DNA of 64,000 nucleotides from Acestrorhynchus altus (GCA_034509495.1 CM067512.1:6598959-6662958), one strand, 5' to 3'. Positions 23,976 through 37,140 are shown, counted from the first letter of the stretch. The notes: generated by a model not told the origin, from the sequence alone. Program-made: numbers and translations.

Positions 23976-25119
23976 TCTCATATTATACATGAGATTTTAC
24001 CTTTTTTAATAAAATTATGAGCAAAACTGACAATTTTTCAACAATATTCACATTTTCTGAGATGTACTGGTATAATGGTGCTGTCTTACAGGCCAGTTAC
24101 ACCAGTGACCGACTCTCATCAATCATCCCAGCACTCTCTGAACGCCAATGTAAAACGCAGGCCAGATGCTCAGTAAAGCCAGCCAAAAGCCCATTACACC
24201 TGCTGTAATGAAATCAAATATTTGACAGAACCATTCTCTGGGTGGTCTTGAACATGCATACACAGTCTCTTAATAAGAACCATGAAATCATCTTCCTTTA
24301 TGAGCTCTACACTAGGAAATGTTCTCCTATCCTTTTCCTGTGGGTTTGAACACCACAATTACCTATTAAAGGGCAATGACTGCATGTCCTCCTAGAGGTG
24401 TTATTAATTATATGGAAGCCTGATGAAGCAGTACATACCTCATCACGTAATTCAGGAACAGAACAATAAGAAAAGCATTACGTTGTATCAAGTTCAGTGA
24501 TCAGAGACTCAAAACGTCCAGTGTGTTGCCAGTTGGTCACTGTTTAAACTGATTCGTTGGTGGCGGGATGGCTGTAATTGGCAGATTGTGGAGGATTTAA
24601 GACGTCAGCCATCACTGTGTGAGACAAAAATGTAATGAAGTGCCAACAGATTGATGACCTGGATGCATTTGTTTGATAAAATGCTGTGTAAACAGTGTCT
24701 GTTTGTAGGCAGACAAAATTATAGTTGGTCATAAATGTCATACTTACTGAGTCCATGGACTGAGCCAGACGGGAGTTGGCTGGGACCAAATTTCCAATTA
24801 ACATAACATTAAAACATGCTTAACTTTTCACAGTTAGCACAGTTACTTTAACTATTTTTTAATATATATTTTATTGCTACCACTTTAAATATTGTTGATT
24901 TAAATTGACAAGAAAAAAGGATATTGGAAAAAAACAAAAGAAGAAAAAAAATATCAAAACAGTGAATTTTTGAATAAGATTTTCATCTTTAAATTAAAAG
25001 CTAATGCTAAATGTAATTTTGGTTATTTGGACAATACAAAATTATAATAACTAATTTCAATAACATAGATTTTCAAAATAGTCATTTCTTGCAGATCTAG
25101 TGGAGAGATTCCCCGGGCA

Positions 25120-25275
25120 GTTCTACATTCTCTGAGAGCCTAGCTTTTTTGAACACTGTGTTCCAACAGCACAACGCTCATCTACAAACTGCTGCCGTCT
25201 CACAGATACTATGCCACATCCTGACCTATCCATGGTTGAAAATGTGTTGGATGCTATTTGACATGCTATCAACAC
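25120..25275 (+). pseudogene. Tc1-like transposase catalytic scrap
   Basis: At 25161-25205 the frame encodes FQQHNAHLQTAAVSQ, matching FQQDNARPHTA-VSQ around the second catalytic aspartate of Tc1-like transposases, with that aspartate changed to histidine. The expected WP--SPDLSPIEH segment is degraded to LTYPWLKMCW. Only about 150 bp are recognisable. Confidence 0.5.
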
Positions 25276-25279
25276 CTCA

Positions 25280-26470
25280 CCCCTATTTTTAATCACTTAT
25301 TGTCCCCAGTCAAGTTTATTTTCTTTCTGAATAGCACTATTCCTTTAGGGGACAGCTATTTTTGGACAATACATGCCTTTAAAAAAATCCCACTGAAAAT
25401 CCATTTTCAATTTTTGTTGTTGCAGACACTGCAACAACCAGTAATATTACCAGTAATATTTCCACCTCATGCACACAGTCCTTTTATGAGTTTCTATTTT
25501 TTATGTCCAGATTTTCAAATTTTGCATAAAGGAGTTGGGTGGAAAACCCTTATTTGACACATAACAGCCTTCCTACCGTTCCTGTTCAATGAACACAAAT
25601 TAGTCCTAATTACTTTAATGTATCAGAGAATCTAATCTTGCTCCTTTCCAATTAGCCTGTTTCACTTTGTGACTATTTAATGTTTAACAAAATTATATTG
25701 TGGTTGAGAGCACAAAAGTGAACAAACCGCAGGGCTCAGTTCCAAAATCCACTCAGTCTAAGTGTATCTACAAAAAAGAAAATTAACAAAACTCCAAAGA
25801 TTTCAATCCAGCTTCTTTCTTGAAACATTGATGCTGTGCAGTTACAATACAACGAGGCCTGTTTTAAAACCCCAAATGAGAGTTTTGTGAGTAAGGCACT
25901 ATAAATATAACTATATAATGACCTTGATGTAAGAGTAATCATACTACACCTAGATGTCCTTAGTGTGGTTTTATATGGTTGTTCGCTTTTCTCCATTGTT
26001 TCAAAGTCTCGTGGGTCCGTTTACAAACCCATGTCTTTGACGGTTTCTGGTGAGAAAGGAAAAAAAGGCTTTGGGCTTTTTGAATTGAACAACTTTTCTT
26101 GGCCTTTTCAATTAAAGCTCTGTGGAGACCCCCAGAGCATTGGCCTTTAGCTAACACCTAGAAAGCTCTATGACTATGGCCATGACTATGAAAGCCAAGG
26201 CCGTCCATATGGGACTTTAACTATTCCTCAAAGGAAGCTTCACAGGCAATCAAAGCAACTACATTTTGAAACCTTACAATGTTTAGTGCAAGAAATTCTT
26301 CTAACCAGAATTTTTGGTTTGGTTTGGTTTGTGAAAAAGAGTAAAATGGCTAAAAGGATCAGAACCTCATGAGACCGATTTAATGCCCTTTTCCTGGGAT
26401 ACAGTAACAATGAGAAGTAGGCCTTCAGTTCAGCCACACAGGTGCATGACTGGCTTACGGTGTTGTGGAC
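25280..26470. other. Non-coding stretch, nothing recognised
   Basis: Unassigned AT-rich sequence. The ORFs at 25258-25557 and 25736-26157 are not credible genes. Confidence 0.4.
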
Positions 26471-26481
26471 CAGGGGAGCAA

Positions 26482-26497
26482 TGTGTGTGTGTGTGTT

Positions 26498-26562
<65 letters not shown>
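26482..26562. repeat. (TG)n microsatellite with TTTG interruptions
   Basis: About 40 TG units broken three times by an extra TT, at about 26498, 26511 and 26529. Confidence 0.95.
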
Positions 26563-26563
<1 letters not shown>

Positions 26564-27162
26564 AGGGATTGTATTGTTTTTCAATATCTTTAAAAACATG
26601 CAATTACATTCGTACAATATTATTAGTACTATATTACCAAAACCAATAGTCAGACTGTACATGTGTGACAGTGATCTGATTATTGATTTAGACATTAATC
26701 GAATGCATGATTTATGTATTTTTGCAGTTCTTTATATTGTGGCTGACCTTGAATGGACCAATGCTCCAAAATAAAATCTTTTTACACTGACTTTTATTGA
26801 GAGTTAAGCATTTTCTCCCTTCTCTTGTTAATTTCTACATTTGGATATATGAGGTTTGTGCATCACAATGTTGGTTAGACATTTGTATAAAGCTGCCAGT
26901 CAGTCGTCATATTCTGATATCTTTCTCTGTAAAATACCATTATATTATTATTTTTCTCTGGTTCTTTTATAACTATGTTACAACCTTAATAAAGTCTAAA
27001 GAGAATGGTGTAGTGATGAAGAACATCACTAGAGAACCACAGTGAACGAATAGCATCTGTAAACGCACCCATATATTTTACAGAAGTTTAAATAACAGAG
27101 GGAACAGTCACTGCTGCAATGCTGTCGTAAGTGTGTATCCATAACACAGCAGCACTGAACCG

Positions 27163-27165
<3 letters not shown>

Positions 27166-27222
<57 letters not shown>

Positions 27223-27247
27223 TTCTCTCTCTGTCTCTCTCTCTCTC
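27166..27247. repeat. (CT)n microsatellite
   Basis: An asymmetric pyrimidine strand of about 80 bases with rare TTT or GT breaks. Confidence 0.95.
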
Positions 27248-27375
27248 AGTTAAAACTCTGTAAAACTAAACAACAGCACTGACACACAATCAATGACATT
27301 TCATGCAATTTCCAAATGGACACATTGTCAGTGGTGGAAAAGAGGACATGTCCAGGAAAGTGGATGTCTGGTCAC

Positions 27376-28175
27376 ACTCCCATTTACATTTACATTTGGC
27401 ATTTGTCAGACGCTCTCATCCAGAGCGACTTACAAAAGTGCTTTGATATTCACTCTGAAATCCTTAGCTTGTCAGAAAAGGTTAGAACTCAGAGATTCCT
27501 CAATCTTAGATGTTGTAAAAAAACGTGAGAACCCAAGATCGAGAAGATTCAGTATAATTATAAACCTTTATGGAGTTAAATACTCTTGAAAGGGATGGTC
27601 TTCAGTCAGCTGTTCGGATCCCGAGGGGAAGTTCATTCCAATATTTTGGTGCCAGAACAGAAAATATTCTGGATGCTTGTCTTCCTTGCGACTTGAGGGA
27701 TGGTGGGTCAAGTCGAGCTGTACTTGATGCTCAAAAGATTCTACAGATCGAGTTTTGACCACTGACATCAAGTGCGGATGAGCTGGCCCATTTTTGTCTT
27801 TGTAGGCCAGCATCAAGGTTTTGAATCTAATGTGAGCAGCTACAGGAGGCCAATGAAGGGAACACAGCAGAGGAGTTACATGACTGAACTAGGGGACATT
27901 AAAGATGAGTCGTGCTGCTGCATTTTGGATGAGTTGCGAGGGCCCGATGGTCCACATAGGAAGGCCAATGAGAAGAGAGCTGCAGTAGTTTATTCTTGAA
28001 ATGACAAGAGACTGAACAAGCACCTGAGTGGCCTCTCTAGACAGAAAACGCTGAATTCTCTTGATGTTGTAAAGGAGAAATCTGCATGACAGGGTCTGGT
28101 TTGCAACATGAGCTGAAAACGATAACCTATGAGTTTTCAAGGATAATGGGAAGATCAGGGTGAAGACCAGTGGTT
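27376..28175 (-). pseudogene. Second LINE family, RT C-terminus and 3' tail
   Basis: On the minus strand from about 28165: LSFSAHVANQTLSCRFLLYN, IKRIQRFLSREATQVLVQSL, VISRINYCSSLLIGLP and QLIQNAAARLIFNVP, then after a frameshift MLAYKDKNGPAHPHL and further decayed C-terminal sequence. The 3' end shows GTAAGTCGCTCTGGATGAG, GCGTCTGACAAATGCC and two ATGTAA tail units. This is a jockey/CR1-group reverse transcriptase tail, distinct from the L2-type copies at 21, 47 and 56 kb. It is 5'-truncated and frameshifted. A 3'-end sister copy lies at 50025-50227. Confidence 0.88.
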
Positions 28176-28744
28176 CCAGAAATGAATAGTAATTCAGTCT
28201 TACCAAACCATAATGAATGTCATATGAAAAAATACATTTTTGATAGATTATAAAATGCATTATTGGCCATTAATAGATTTTTATAGGACTTGTTAAACAT
28301 GCATCTGGAACTTGTTACTGGTCACACATATGTCACCATTAGGGAGACACTGAATACAGTTACTGTCCATTACAACCAAAAACCAGTGAATGTAGTAGAA
28401 TACTTTTACAGTCTAAAATAATTTTGGTGTCTAAAACAAAACAATAACTAAATGTTGCAGATGTGCATTTCTGTAGTTCTCAGAAATCTTTAATTATTCT
28501 CTGAGGGCCAAGAAGAACCTGAAGGCACCAGTTTGTCTTAATTATGTCTAATTTAATTTCTTCAACCTAACAGTTAAAGTTTATCCCTTGAAGAACAGAA
28601 TGGTTTTAATAGCTTGGTGCAATAATACAGTTCAAAGGATGTGTGAGATCATCAAGGAACTATCCAACCATAAGAACTTACAAGAAGATAAAATGCATCC
28701 ACGCATAAAACCATTGCCAGCAATAGCTTTTTTGTTATCAAATA

Positions 28745-29135
28745 ATATATAATATATGGACACAATGAGGGATATCTACACGTTCATTGAATTAAAGATA
28801 CTAAAAGACTTTTATTTTTGTATTAGAAAGCTTGATGTAACTGTCTCTACTGCCCAGGGAATGCTTTCTACTAGATTTCAAAGTATTGCTGTGAGGATTT
28901 TATTGCATTCAGCCAGCTTTATACCCCTCTAGTCCATGCCTGGCATTAGTCATGATGCCGATACCTTCCAGACATTTTGCTCCAGAGTGTCATGTTCCAT
29001 TGGCAGTGCATCTGTACAAGGTCTAGTCAAGCTGTGTGTGCATTTGCACACCTGTGTCAGCAATAGGTAGCTCAATACATACATTAGAAGGGGTGACCAC
29101 AATCACATGGGACATACAGTGAATGTTGTAAAGAA
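28745..29135. mobile_element. Non-autonomous DNA transposon (MITE), copy 2
   Basis: The left part holds TGTAACTGTCTCTACTGCCC, shared with the 54.3-kb copy. The right part holds ATTGCATTCAGCCA, TATACCCCTCTAG, GGCATTAG and GTCATGTTCCATTGGCAGTG, shared with the 2.7-kb copy, then GCACACCTGTGTCAGCAATA. It therefore bridges the other two copies and defines their order. No coding capacity. Confidence 0.65.
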
Positions 29136-29889
29136 ATGGTCCTTTATCCAGTCATGGAATGCATGGAAGTCTCATTGTATTAAAGAGCAACACCAGAAGC
29201 CTTTAAGCCCTGCCTTCCTTCTTCACTCATCTTCAGGGTTTTGTAGGAATGCTTGTGACATGATAATGAGTGGGTCAGAGTAGAGAAAGATGTCACCCAA
29301 ACAGCATAACATTAGCTAAGTAACCTAGCATAGATAGATTGCTTAGTGTTGAACGTGCTTCATCTAAGATTGCAACAATGGTGTGAATGCACTAATTAAA
29401 GGTCCTCATCCAAAATTGTAAGCATAGTGTTTGCATGATGGCTATGAGCCTCATCCAACATTGCTCCAGTGGCTTTAGCCCTGTAATTAAATTGGGCTCC
29501 CATCCCTGCTGAAATCACTGCATGTAAATTAAACCTAACGCTATCCTGAGACTTTTATCTGACATTCACTAGAAAGCTGACATTGTTTTTGTGTACAGTC
29601 ATACGCTATGAAAACACACAAACAACCTGCAAACTGTTGCTTTTTTTTTTCTCATTAATTTCACTGCTGTTGCTCTTTAATTTCACATAAATTACACTAG
29701 AGTTCGCTTGGAGTCTTTCGAAAAGCTGCTTTATGGGGTCTCAGTCTGCTAATTTGATTCTCAGCAGGGTTCAAACTAGAGTGTTCTCACCTGAACCAGA
29801 AGAACAGGTCAACCGCACCAGAATTCAGCTCAGTCAAATCAAAACTGCCAAATGTGCATTTCAAAAAATAAAGTGCTTCAAATGGTTCT

Positions 29890-30355
29890 TTGATAGGCCT
29901 GGTTCTTGAATTGGTTACAAGAACCTTGGTGTATTTTAGTGAACCATTACACATTTACACCAGTTTTAGTGGAACCAATGATACATCATAGATTATGTCA
30001 TGGACAGAGGGTGCTGCCCAGTGCCAGTAAATGGAAGTGAGAAGATGGTACCTTGGAGTGCTTGGAGTACCTGCAAGCATTTGTGCTGTTACAGAAGCAA
30101 ACATGGATCAAAAAAGGCATAGAAGATTACAACATAGGAGATGAATGGTGTGTCATTGCTGCTTGCGCTTGTACAACTAGACACACCCACAACAGTTTGC
30201 ACTGAAATGCATACTAGCAGTTCAACATTAGGTTCCACTAAAACCGGTGTGAATATTGGATGCTTTGTTTAATAAAAACAAAGGTTTTCATAAGCACAAG
30301 CAGAACCAGATCAAGAACCAGTGTTCTTTTGATGGAAAAGGCCTATGAGAGATGC
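29890..30355. mobile_element. 465-bp palindromic MITE with long terminal inverted repeats
   Basis: The inner arm ACACCAGTTTTAGTGGAACC at 29957-29976 has its reverse complement, with one mismatch, at 30231-30250. The outer words GGTTCTTGAATTGGTT (29901-29916) and AACCAGATCAAGAACC (30304-30319) also pair, as do the flanking AGGCCT words. The arms thus span about 80-110 bp each, with an interior of about 250 bp lacking an ORF. The superfamily is undetermined. Not a gene. Confidence 0.75.
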
Positions 30356-30639
30356 CATAGAAGAACCACTTTTGCACAACATATATGCAAGCTTGAAGAA
30401 CCTTTAATAATTTAAAGAAGCTTCAGGTACACTTAGGCTACACTCAGGAGTGTAGACATTCAAAGTTAATGTCCGTTATAATGATGTGCTATGGATTCTC
30501 ATGCCTCCACGGTTCTTAGCCCGGTCTTAAGTAGGCTCTGTATGCACTGAGCTTGCTGTATATTTTAACCACCACATCTACTTAGGTCTGACAGACATTA
30601 TTTTCTTAGCATTACTGAGTTATGGGTGACACAGAGGAA

Positions 30640-31060
30640 CATTTTGACTTGAAAAATGAAGTGCCTGTGTGATAAGCTGGATCTGGATATGGCTCTGAAG
30701 CTCAGGACGTCTCCTCACCGAAGTTATTTATCATGTTCAATGCAGCACAGTAAATATGTCCTCCAAGCAACTCTGCGTTCATTCTTCGGAGGGGTAGTCA
30801 CTCCCAGTGCAATCACTTATGAATCTGCAAACCTGTCAAACGGCGTATCGTAATGCCACACACACATAAGACAGGACTGGTAAATAATCCAAGCTTTGTA
30901 ACTACCTGAGCCATGCTGGAAACAAATAACACAATGAGGTGCCAGTCATTCAGAACTCTCCACTGACAGAAGCGTAATCCAAGGATGGAAACACTTGCCT
31001 CGTTGGCCGTTGGCAACCACTCAAACAATTAAAATGGCATTAGCTTAATCATTTGCTAAA
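30640..31060. promoter_or_regulatory. Candidate conserved non-coding block
   Basis: Unique, balanced-composition sequence with AAGTTATTTATCATG, CAATCACTTATGAATC and ATGGCATTAGCTTAATC. No repeat and no convincing exon. The minus-strand ORF at 30813-31028 is unsupported. Candidate enhancer only. Confidence 0.2.
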
Positions 31061-31944
31061 ACTGCATATCAAGATTGTAAACCCTCTGTACATTTTTACA
31101 AGCAGAGTATGAAACGTCCTGGAACCATTAGGTTGATACGAAAGCAAGAGCAGTGGAATAATCTAATGGGAACGGCTATAAGTGGATTGAGACATATAGC
31201 AGCCGGCTTGTTCCCGTGGCCTTCTCAAAGCAAACCTTTCAGCAAGAGGAAGAATGAGTGAGTAATAAAGATTGACACGAAGAATTGTTTCCTTTTTTAC
31301 TAAGCATTCATTTAACAATCAAAGCAGAGTCTGTTCCTCAACATTGCGATACAGTGAAGAAGAGGTGAGTGTTGGGGAGGACTTGCCTGAATATGTCAGA
31401 CTTAATTTGTTGTGCAGAGGAAACAGGTTTCATGGCTGAGACCACCTAAGCCTGACAGCATAACTCCCTAAGGAAAAAGGCTACATGTGAGCTATGGAGA
31501 TGCTCAAATGTAGGTTGTAATTGGATGGCGTTGTGAGCCTTAATATGCAGCACTGTGACAACAAGATGTGTTCGGCTGTGCTCGCTGCTCACAGCTTGGA
31601 TCAAAGGAAGAAATGGAACAGCATTTCATGTGGAAGTTCATTGTAGAGAAATAGCAGTAGCAGTGCAAGTAGGTGCTTGACACTCCAAATAAATGCTCAG
31701 TTCAATATAGACATCTAAAACTTCTTTACCTGAGGCAATAGAGCAAATATCTAGGATATTATAACCAAGCTCTACTTGATACACCGATCCTAACATTACA
31801 AACAGCTCCTTATTCCTGCCCTAAATGTCCATTTCTTCAGCTCCAATTACCATAGAGGTGCACTTTGTAGATCTATAATTACAGACTTTTGTGTATCTTT
31901 GACCTGCATGCTGCCTTTCAACCTAATCTCCAATGGTAAGAAGC

Positions 31945-32260
31945 CCATAAGGCCACTACATAGCAGGGATTATTTGGGTGGTATGTCATTTTTAACACTC
32001 ATTGGCATTGACATGTTGGTGTTGTGTTAGTGTGTGTTGCACTGGTATGAGGGGATCAGACACACCAGTGCTGCTACAGTGTCTTGTAACATCTGGACCC
32101 TGGCAGGTCCTGCTGTTCATGAATGGCAGGGACAGAACATACCCAGTGGGCAACTAGGTAGGACCAAGCTGGTGGCAATCGAGAGGATACAGGAGAAAAT
32201 GGGATGTTAGTGTCAGAAAGCAGGAGAGTGGTCATGTAAGTGGTGTACATTTAAAGACAT
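31945..32260. mobile_element. Dispersed teleost DNA-transposon-like repeat
   Basis: Contains ATTATTTGGGTGGTATGTCA, GTTGTGTTAGTGTGTGTTGC, GGTATGAGGGGATCAGACAC and CCAGTGCTGCT in the order of a common teleost non-autonomous element remembered as reading TGTTAGTGTGTGTTGTGCTG and GAGTGGATCAGACACAGCAG. Ends were not resolved. Non-coding. Confidence 0.5.
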
Positions 32261-32702
32261 GTGGAAACTGGTGATTTGTTGGAATAATAGCAATAGGCCC
32301 AAAGCATACTTTACACAGAGATGCAAATGCAGGTGCTCCGAGCTATGCAGACTGGATTTTTCACATAGTTGCATTCAAACAATGTGCATCGCATTACATA
32401 ATGCAATGCAAGTGCAAGCTGCATTCTGAGCATTAGCACAATGGGTGCACCTATACTGAATATTTTAACTGTCATAGCTGCTGAAGGACACACCATGAGC
32501 TTGTACAGCAGGGCCATTCATTTGCAGAGCATTCACCAGACATTAGCATGTGCATTCAGTAAAAGTAAAATCATATTCCCCAAAAAATGCCTTTATGCAT
32601 ATATTTATTGCAGGAAACTCAAGTTTCATTTCAGCATTTCCTTTTTTTTAACACTCCCTCGCCTGTTCTCCTCCATATAGCGCTCTGCGTCTTCAAAGAA
32701 AC

Positions 32703-32731
32703 TTACTTTATTTATTTATTTATTTATTTAT
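32703..32731. repeat. (TTTA)n microsatellite
   Basis: About seven TTTA units. Confidence 0.93.
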
Positions 32732-32739
32732 ATGATCAT

Positions 32740-34040
32740 AGCATAGCTGGTCATGTTTTTCTTCATTCTTCATCAATATTAAATGCAAACGTAGCAGCTA
32801 AACTTCACAGTAGACTGATGACGGGTCCAGCAAATGTTTTCGGATCATCCTTGGCTGTAATGATCAGGAGGCTTCTGCTGTTAGCCATAAACAGAGCATT
32901 ATTTGCAGCCACACAAATGACTGAAACTGAAATGGTCATTGAAGAAAGGGGTGTGGCTGTACATTGAGATTACAATTCCGAGAGATATCATAAATTTGCG
33001 TACTTCTGTGAAAACTAATGATCAATATTAATAAAGAAGTTGTAATAAACAAGTTGGCCATTACATAGAATGATTTGTGGAACAAGCATGGGTAGTTAAT
33101 TGGCATGGGGGTCCACTTTGTACTTATACAATTAGCTGCCACTATGAGTAATTGACCAGCCAACTTCTAGCTAGTCCATTAGTAGAGAGGACCTATTACT
33201 TGACCACCAATAAAGGGCCACACTCTGAAAAATTGAAGGGCTACAAAGGGTTATCTCAATGATGTGCTGCCAGAATCCAGGTGTAAAGAGTCATCACTTG
33301 ATGTAAATGGTTAAAGGCTATTCACATGCAAACATGTTTATTTAAAGGCAAATGTAATTGTGTGATGAAATTTCTCCATATATTTTACTTTAAAAGTGTT
33401 GAGAGAGGATTACTCAAATGTTCCAGGAAGAAGAAATGTTAAATTCTGTACACATTATCTGTACCTTGTACCAAAAACATAGTTTGTCTACAAAAGTCAT
33501 GAGGAACTCTCCATGGTGCTTAAAACTCTACAGCAAACCTGCAATACCTGACCCACACAATATCTGGTTAGTGTCATCCAGTTCTGTAAATGATCAATGG
33601 GAAATCCAATTTGCTCTCTTAATACAAAGCTGGATGTGCAGGAATGTTGAAGATCTTGAACTTTCCAGGTTTGCCTCTGCTGAAATGAGAACTTAATGAA
33701 AAATAGATGCACATTTTCTATTCATTTAGTGTAAACACAACTTTGTTTCTCTTTTTTAATGGTCATTTATCATGATATCCACTTACTTCAAGGTGGTCGA
33801 GGGAGTAGTGAAATGATGCTTAGAATCCAGCTCACGGTTAGCTGTTGTGAGAAAAGTCCTATGGGTTTATTTGTCACTGCCTCTGAGAGTAATTAGCATA
33901 ATTAGTTGCAGTTAACCACTGTTACATGTATTACTTTGAAGGAGGTTCATCCAGAGCCTATTTTGAGAAAAGCACTTCTAGTGTTAAATTATGTTTAGCA
34001 TATTTCCTGTCATTATGTTTTTAGGAGCACAGCAACATGT
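32740..34040. other. Non-coding stretch, nothing recognised
   Basis: No motif-bearing ORF and no repeat that I can name. Confidence 0.4.
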
Positions 34041-34044
34041 AGGG

Positions 34045-34112
34045 TTTTAAGATAAGAAAAGATAATCCTTTATTAGTCCTGCAGTGGGGAAACTTTCCTT
34101 TGAGTATAATGA
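34045..34112 (-). mobile_element. L2-type LINE 3' end fragment
   Basis: Reverse-complemented, the segment reads TTTCCCCACTGCAGGACTAA followed by TAAAGGATTATC and a TCTTATCTT-like tail. This matches the 3' terminus of the LINE at 57455-57505 (CCCCCACTGTGGGACTAATA then AAGGATTAT and ATCTTATCTTG). Only the extreme 3' UTR is present, typical of severe 5' truncation. Confidence 0.7.
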
Positions 34113-34119
34113 CATTGGG

Positions 34120-36120
34120 ATCCAATGATTAGCTCCACGTTTGCGTCACATTAATACCATTTACAGTAGAAATTGTGTCTTGGTCCGTGGACATGGCTTA
34201 CATGGCTAAAGCTATTTCACTTCTTTGGCAATTAATGTAACTGTTGACTGTTAACAGAAATTAAATGAAGACTTATATATGTGACAGTGGAAATATCTAA
34301 TGACAACAATTATTACCGCTGTCCAAAATGTGAATCTGGCTGTTGTTCATTATATTGTATCTGAATATGGACCAATATAAAGGCTCCAAAGGCTTTAATT
34401 ACTTTTCCTTAACATTAACATCCATTCAAAGTTAAAAATATGTTTGTCTTGTCTTGTAAAGTCTCCATTTTGGTAATGCCAGCTGCATTACTACATAATG
34501 TTGCTGTCCAATTCAAAACATCAAAATGTAGACACATCGGACTTCCTGTTATTGATTTATCAAAACAGCAAATGGAAAATAACTTAACCAGTCTAGCAGG
34601 TCGACACCAGCACACAATGATACAGTGCAGCCTTAGTGACCATTCGGCCCTGCAGTGGAAAAGAGGCCAGTGACCAGCATTCTGCATAAGCATTAGTCAA
34701 ATAGGTGAAGATGGGGGTTGAGTAATGGAGTGTTGAGGAAATGGGGGTCAGGTAACAGGGCACTGAAAAGTGTGACATACAAAGTGACCAGAGGTCAATG
34801 TGAACACCAATCAGGTCCAGCCTGCAGAACCATTTTCTTAGGTAATTAATACATACTATAAAGCCATTTCTAAAATAATAGTTACATTAGGTTTAAGTTT
34901 GGCACAGATTCGAATAGTAAATGAGTAGAAAATGAACATTCCTTTAGACTTTGCCTTTTAGGAAGCTTCCGTATCTACCACTGGTTCTGAATGTCATTTG
35001 CAGTGATGTGCTAAAAACTGCCCCTAAAACTTTCCTCTATATCCTCCCAACAAGGCACTCCTCCAATATCTCTTGACCCTGTGTCTTGAGCCATAGCAGT
35101 TTCCATTACTTCAAACCCTTTTTAGCCCTTCGTATATCCCCACTAAATAATGGATGCTTTCAACGTGCTTGGAAAGCACTGCTGCATTTTTGTTTATATC
35201 ATTCAGCAGATGTCTCTGTGGCCCTTCTGCTGTGCACTTCATGCTTTGTGAAAAAGGAAAAAAGGACAAAGGAAAACATGACTGTCGATGTGGCACAGTA
35301 AAACAATGGCTGGTTTTTATGAGGATCACTGGGTGTCTTTACCAGCATTCGGTCTCTCTGCCTCCACCAGCCGCAATGCAGCACTGGCTCTGGGCCTGTC
35401 ATAATTAATGCATTTTAAGTGAATGATTAATATGCTCAGTTTTTGCAAGGGGTACATTCCTTTTGTTTGTTTTTTTATTTTGTTCTTTTTTTTTTTCAGA
35501 TCAATCACTATGTGTCAAACTCTTATCGGCAATTAATAATTAAACCCACATTACTGTAGCTCTTCCCATTAAAAAAAATAAATAAATAAATACATAAAAA
35601 TCTGGAAGGGTGCTCTACCATCTGCCTTTCATTCCTGACTGTGCTTTGTTGATGGTGAATGTTGGCCTATGTATATGGATGTACGTTTGAAATGAGCCGT
35701 GGTCGGAAGAATGTGTTCTCTTGCTTGCAAAACTCTGGGAATACTTCCAGTTTGACATGAAAGAGTAATGGCCATTAAATGTTCATCAAAAGTCCATCAG
35801 GGCTTTTTTACACCGAAGGTCACAGTGAAGCATGGAGTCCACCTGGATGGATGTTTATTATTAGTGATGTCATCACTCCTTAACGAGCCCATAATTATTA
35901 CAGTACAATTCTGAAAAAAAAAAAAAGTATTAATATGTTTATACCAAAAATAATTGGCCTACTAAACGGTTTAACCCAAGCATTAAACTGCAGAAACAAA
36001 AGTTACTTACTGTGTCAAACATCTAACTTGTATTTCACCTTATTGTAAACCAATCGTAAAGGACCTTCTGTCTCACACAAGTTGTTAGCCATCCTGTACC
36101 CGATTTATCATTGATCAGTT
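34120..36120. other. Non-coding stretch, nothing recognised
   Basis: Holds T-rich and AAAT-type low-complexity runs near 35460-35600 and 35910. The overlapping ORFs near 34415-34693 and 35086-35408 are shadows of one another with no family match. Confidence 0.4.
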
Positions 36121-36289
36121 TCTAACCCCAGGATAGAAACATAATTGAACCTGAAGTTTTGGTCAGAACCCAAACGCAGACTGTTAACTTCCTGTCCAAA
36201 CCCAGCATGACCCGACCGACAGCACCATGCTTAGAACCCATAACTGACCCAGAGCTCTGTCTAAACATGGCCCTTCATCACTCATTGTT

Positions 36290-36450
36290 GACTAGGCGAG
36301 AGTATCTCCAAAATGGTCTATCATATGTGCCCTTAGGAAGGACAACAAGTGAACCAGTGACAGTGCAATTGGAACCGATGGCCTCACAACATCCAGAACA
36401 TATATCAAGCAACTTGGTACCAGACACCACAGGACACCTTTTAGTCTTTT
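36290..36450. repeat. Possible dispersed repeat fragment
   Basis: AAGTGAACCAGTGACAGTGC and TGGTACCAGACACCACAGGA resemble a remembered teleost interspersed repeat. No second copy was seen in this window, so the call is weak. Confidence 0.25.
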
Positions 36451-36994
36451 AGAGTGTTGACAATGAAATTTGGCTAAACATATTAAAAATTTTATCCTTT
36501 TGGCTGCAACAAGCTGTACATTCATTTAATTTGCTGTGTAATTTTCCACACATCTAGGTTCTCCAGTAGTTTCTTCACTAGTCTGGTGGAACTCAATGCT
36601 AAATTCTGTCATCAGCAAATAAAAAAAGTAAATCCAACAAGTGACACTGTGGAGGAAGAATAAATGAAGGAGAAAAGCTAAAACAAGGGGATTCACTGGG
36701 AAAAATCTGTTAAGGCAGGGTATGAGAAACAGATCACGAAATTTGAACCCAACCCGAGACCTGTCATCTGGGTTCTGTAAAGTGAGTTAGAGGCTGTTGA
36801 CATTGTAGTGTCGTTAGTTGGTCTAACCTGGGTACACTTGTGTTACACATAGTGTTGAAAGTGGTCCACAATTCAAAAATACCCAGCCTTCAAGGAATCC
36901 AATATGGTCAGAAACTGGCCACTGATAAAGGCTGGATACAAATGGATGGCAACAGATGGATGTAATAGTGTAACAGTCCATCGGTTACATGGAC

Positions 36995-37140
36995 CTACAT
37001 GTTCAGGGGAACTGTGAGGGCCATAGTAAAATGTTCAGCTTATGCCTTTTGGGGTGTTCTGTTGTGGATTTTGAGGTGAGTTTAAGATCATTATCTATTT
37101 GTAGAAGCCATCATCTTTTCATCTTCAGCTTTTATAAGCT
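36995..37140 (-). pseudogene. Tc1-like transposon scrap, same family as 49.5 kb
   Basis: TTCAGGGGAACTGTGAGGGC, then TTCAGCTTATGCC and TGTTGTGGATTTTGAGG, align with 49858-49935 (TTCAGGGGACTTTGAGGGC, TTCAGCTTGCACC, GTTGTGAATTGTGAATG). In the 49.5-kb copy this segment encodes the PWPSKSPELN part of the transposase on the minus strand. Here the reading frame is destroyed. Confidence 0.55.
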
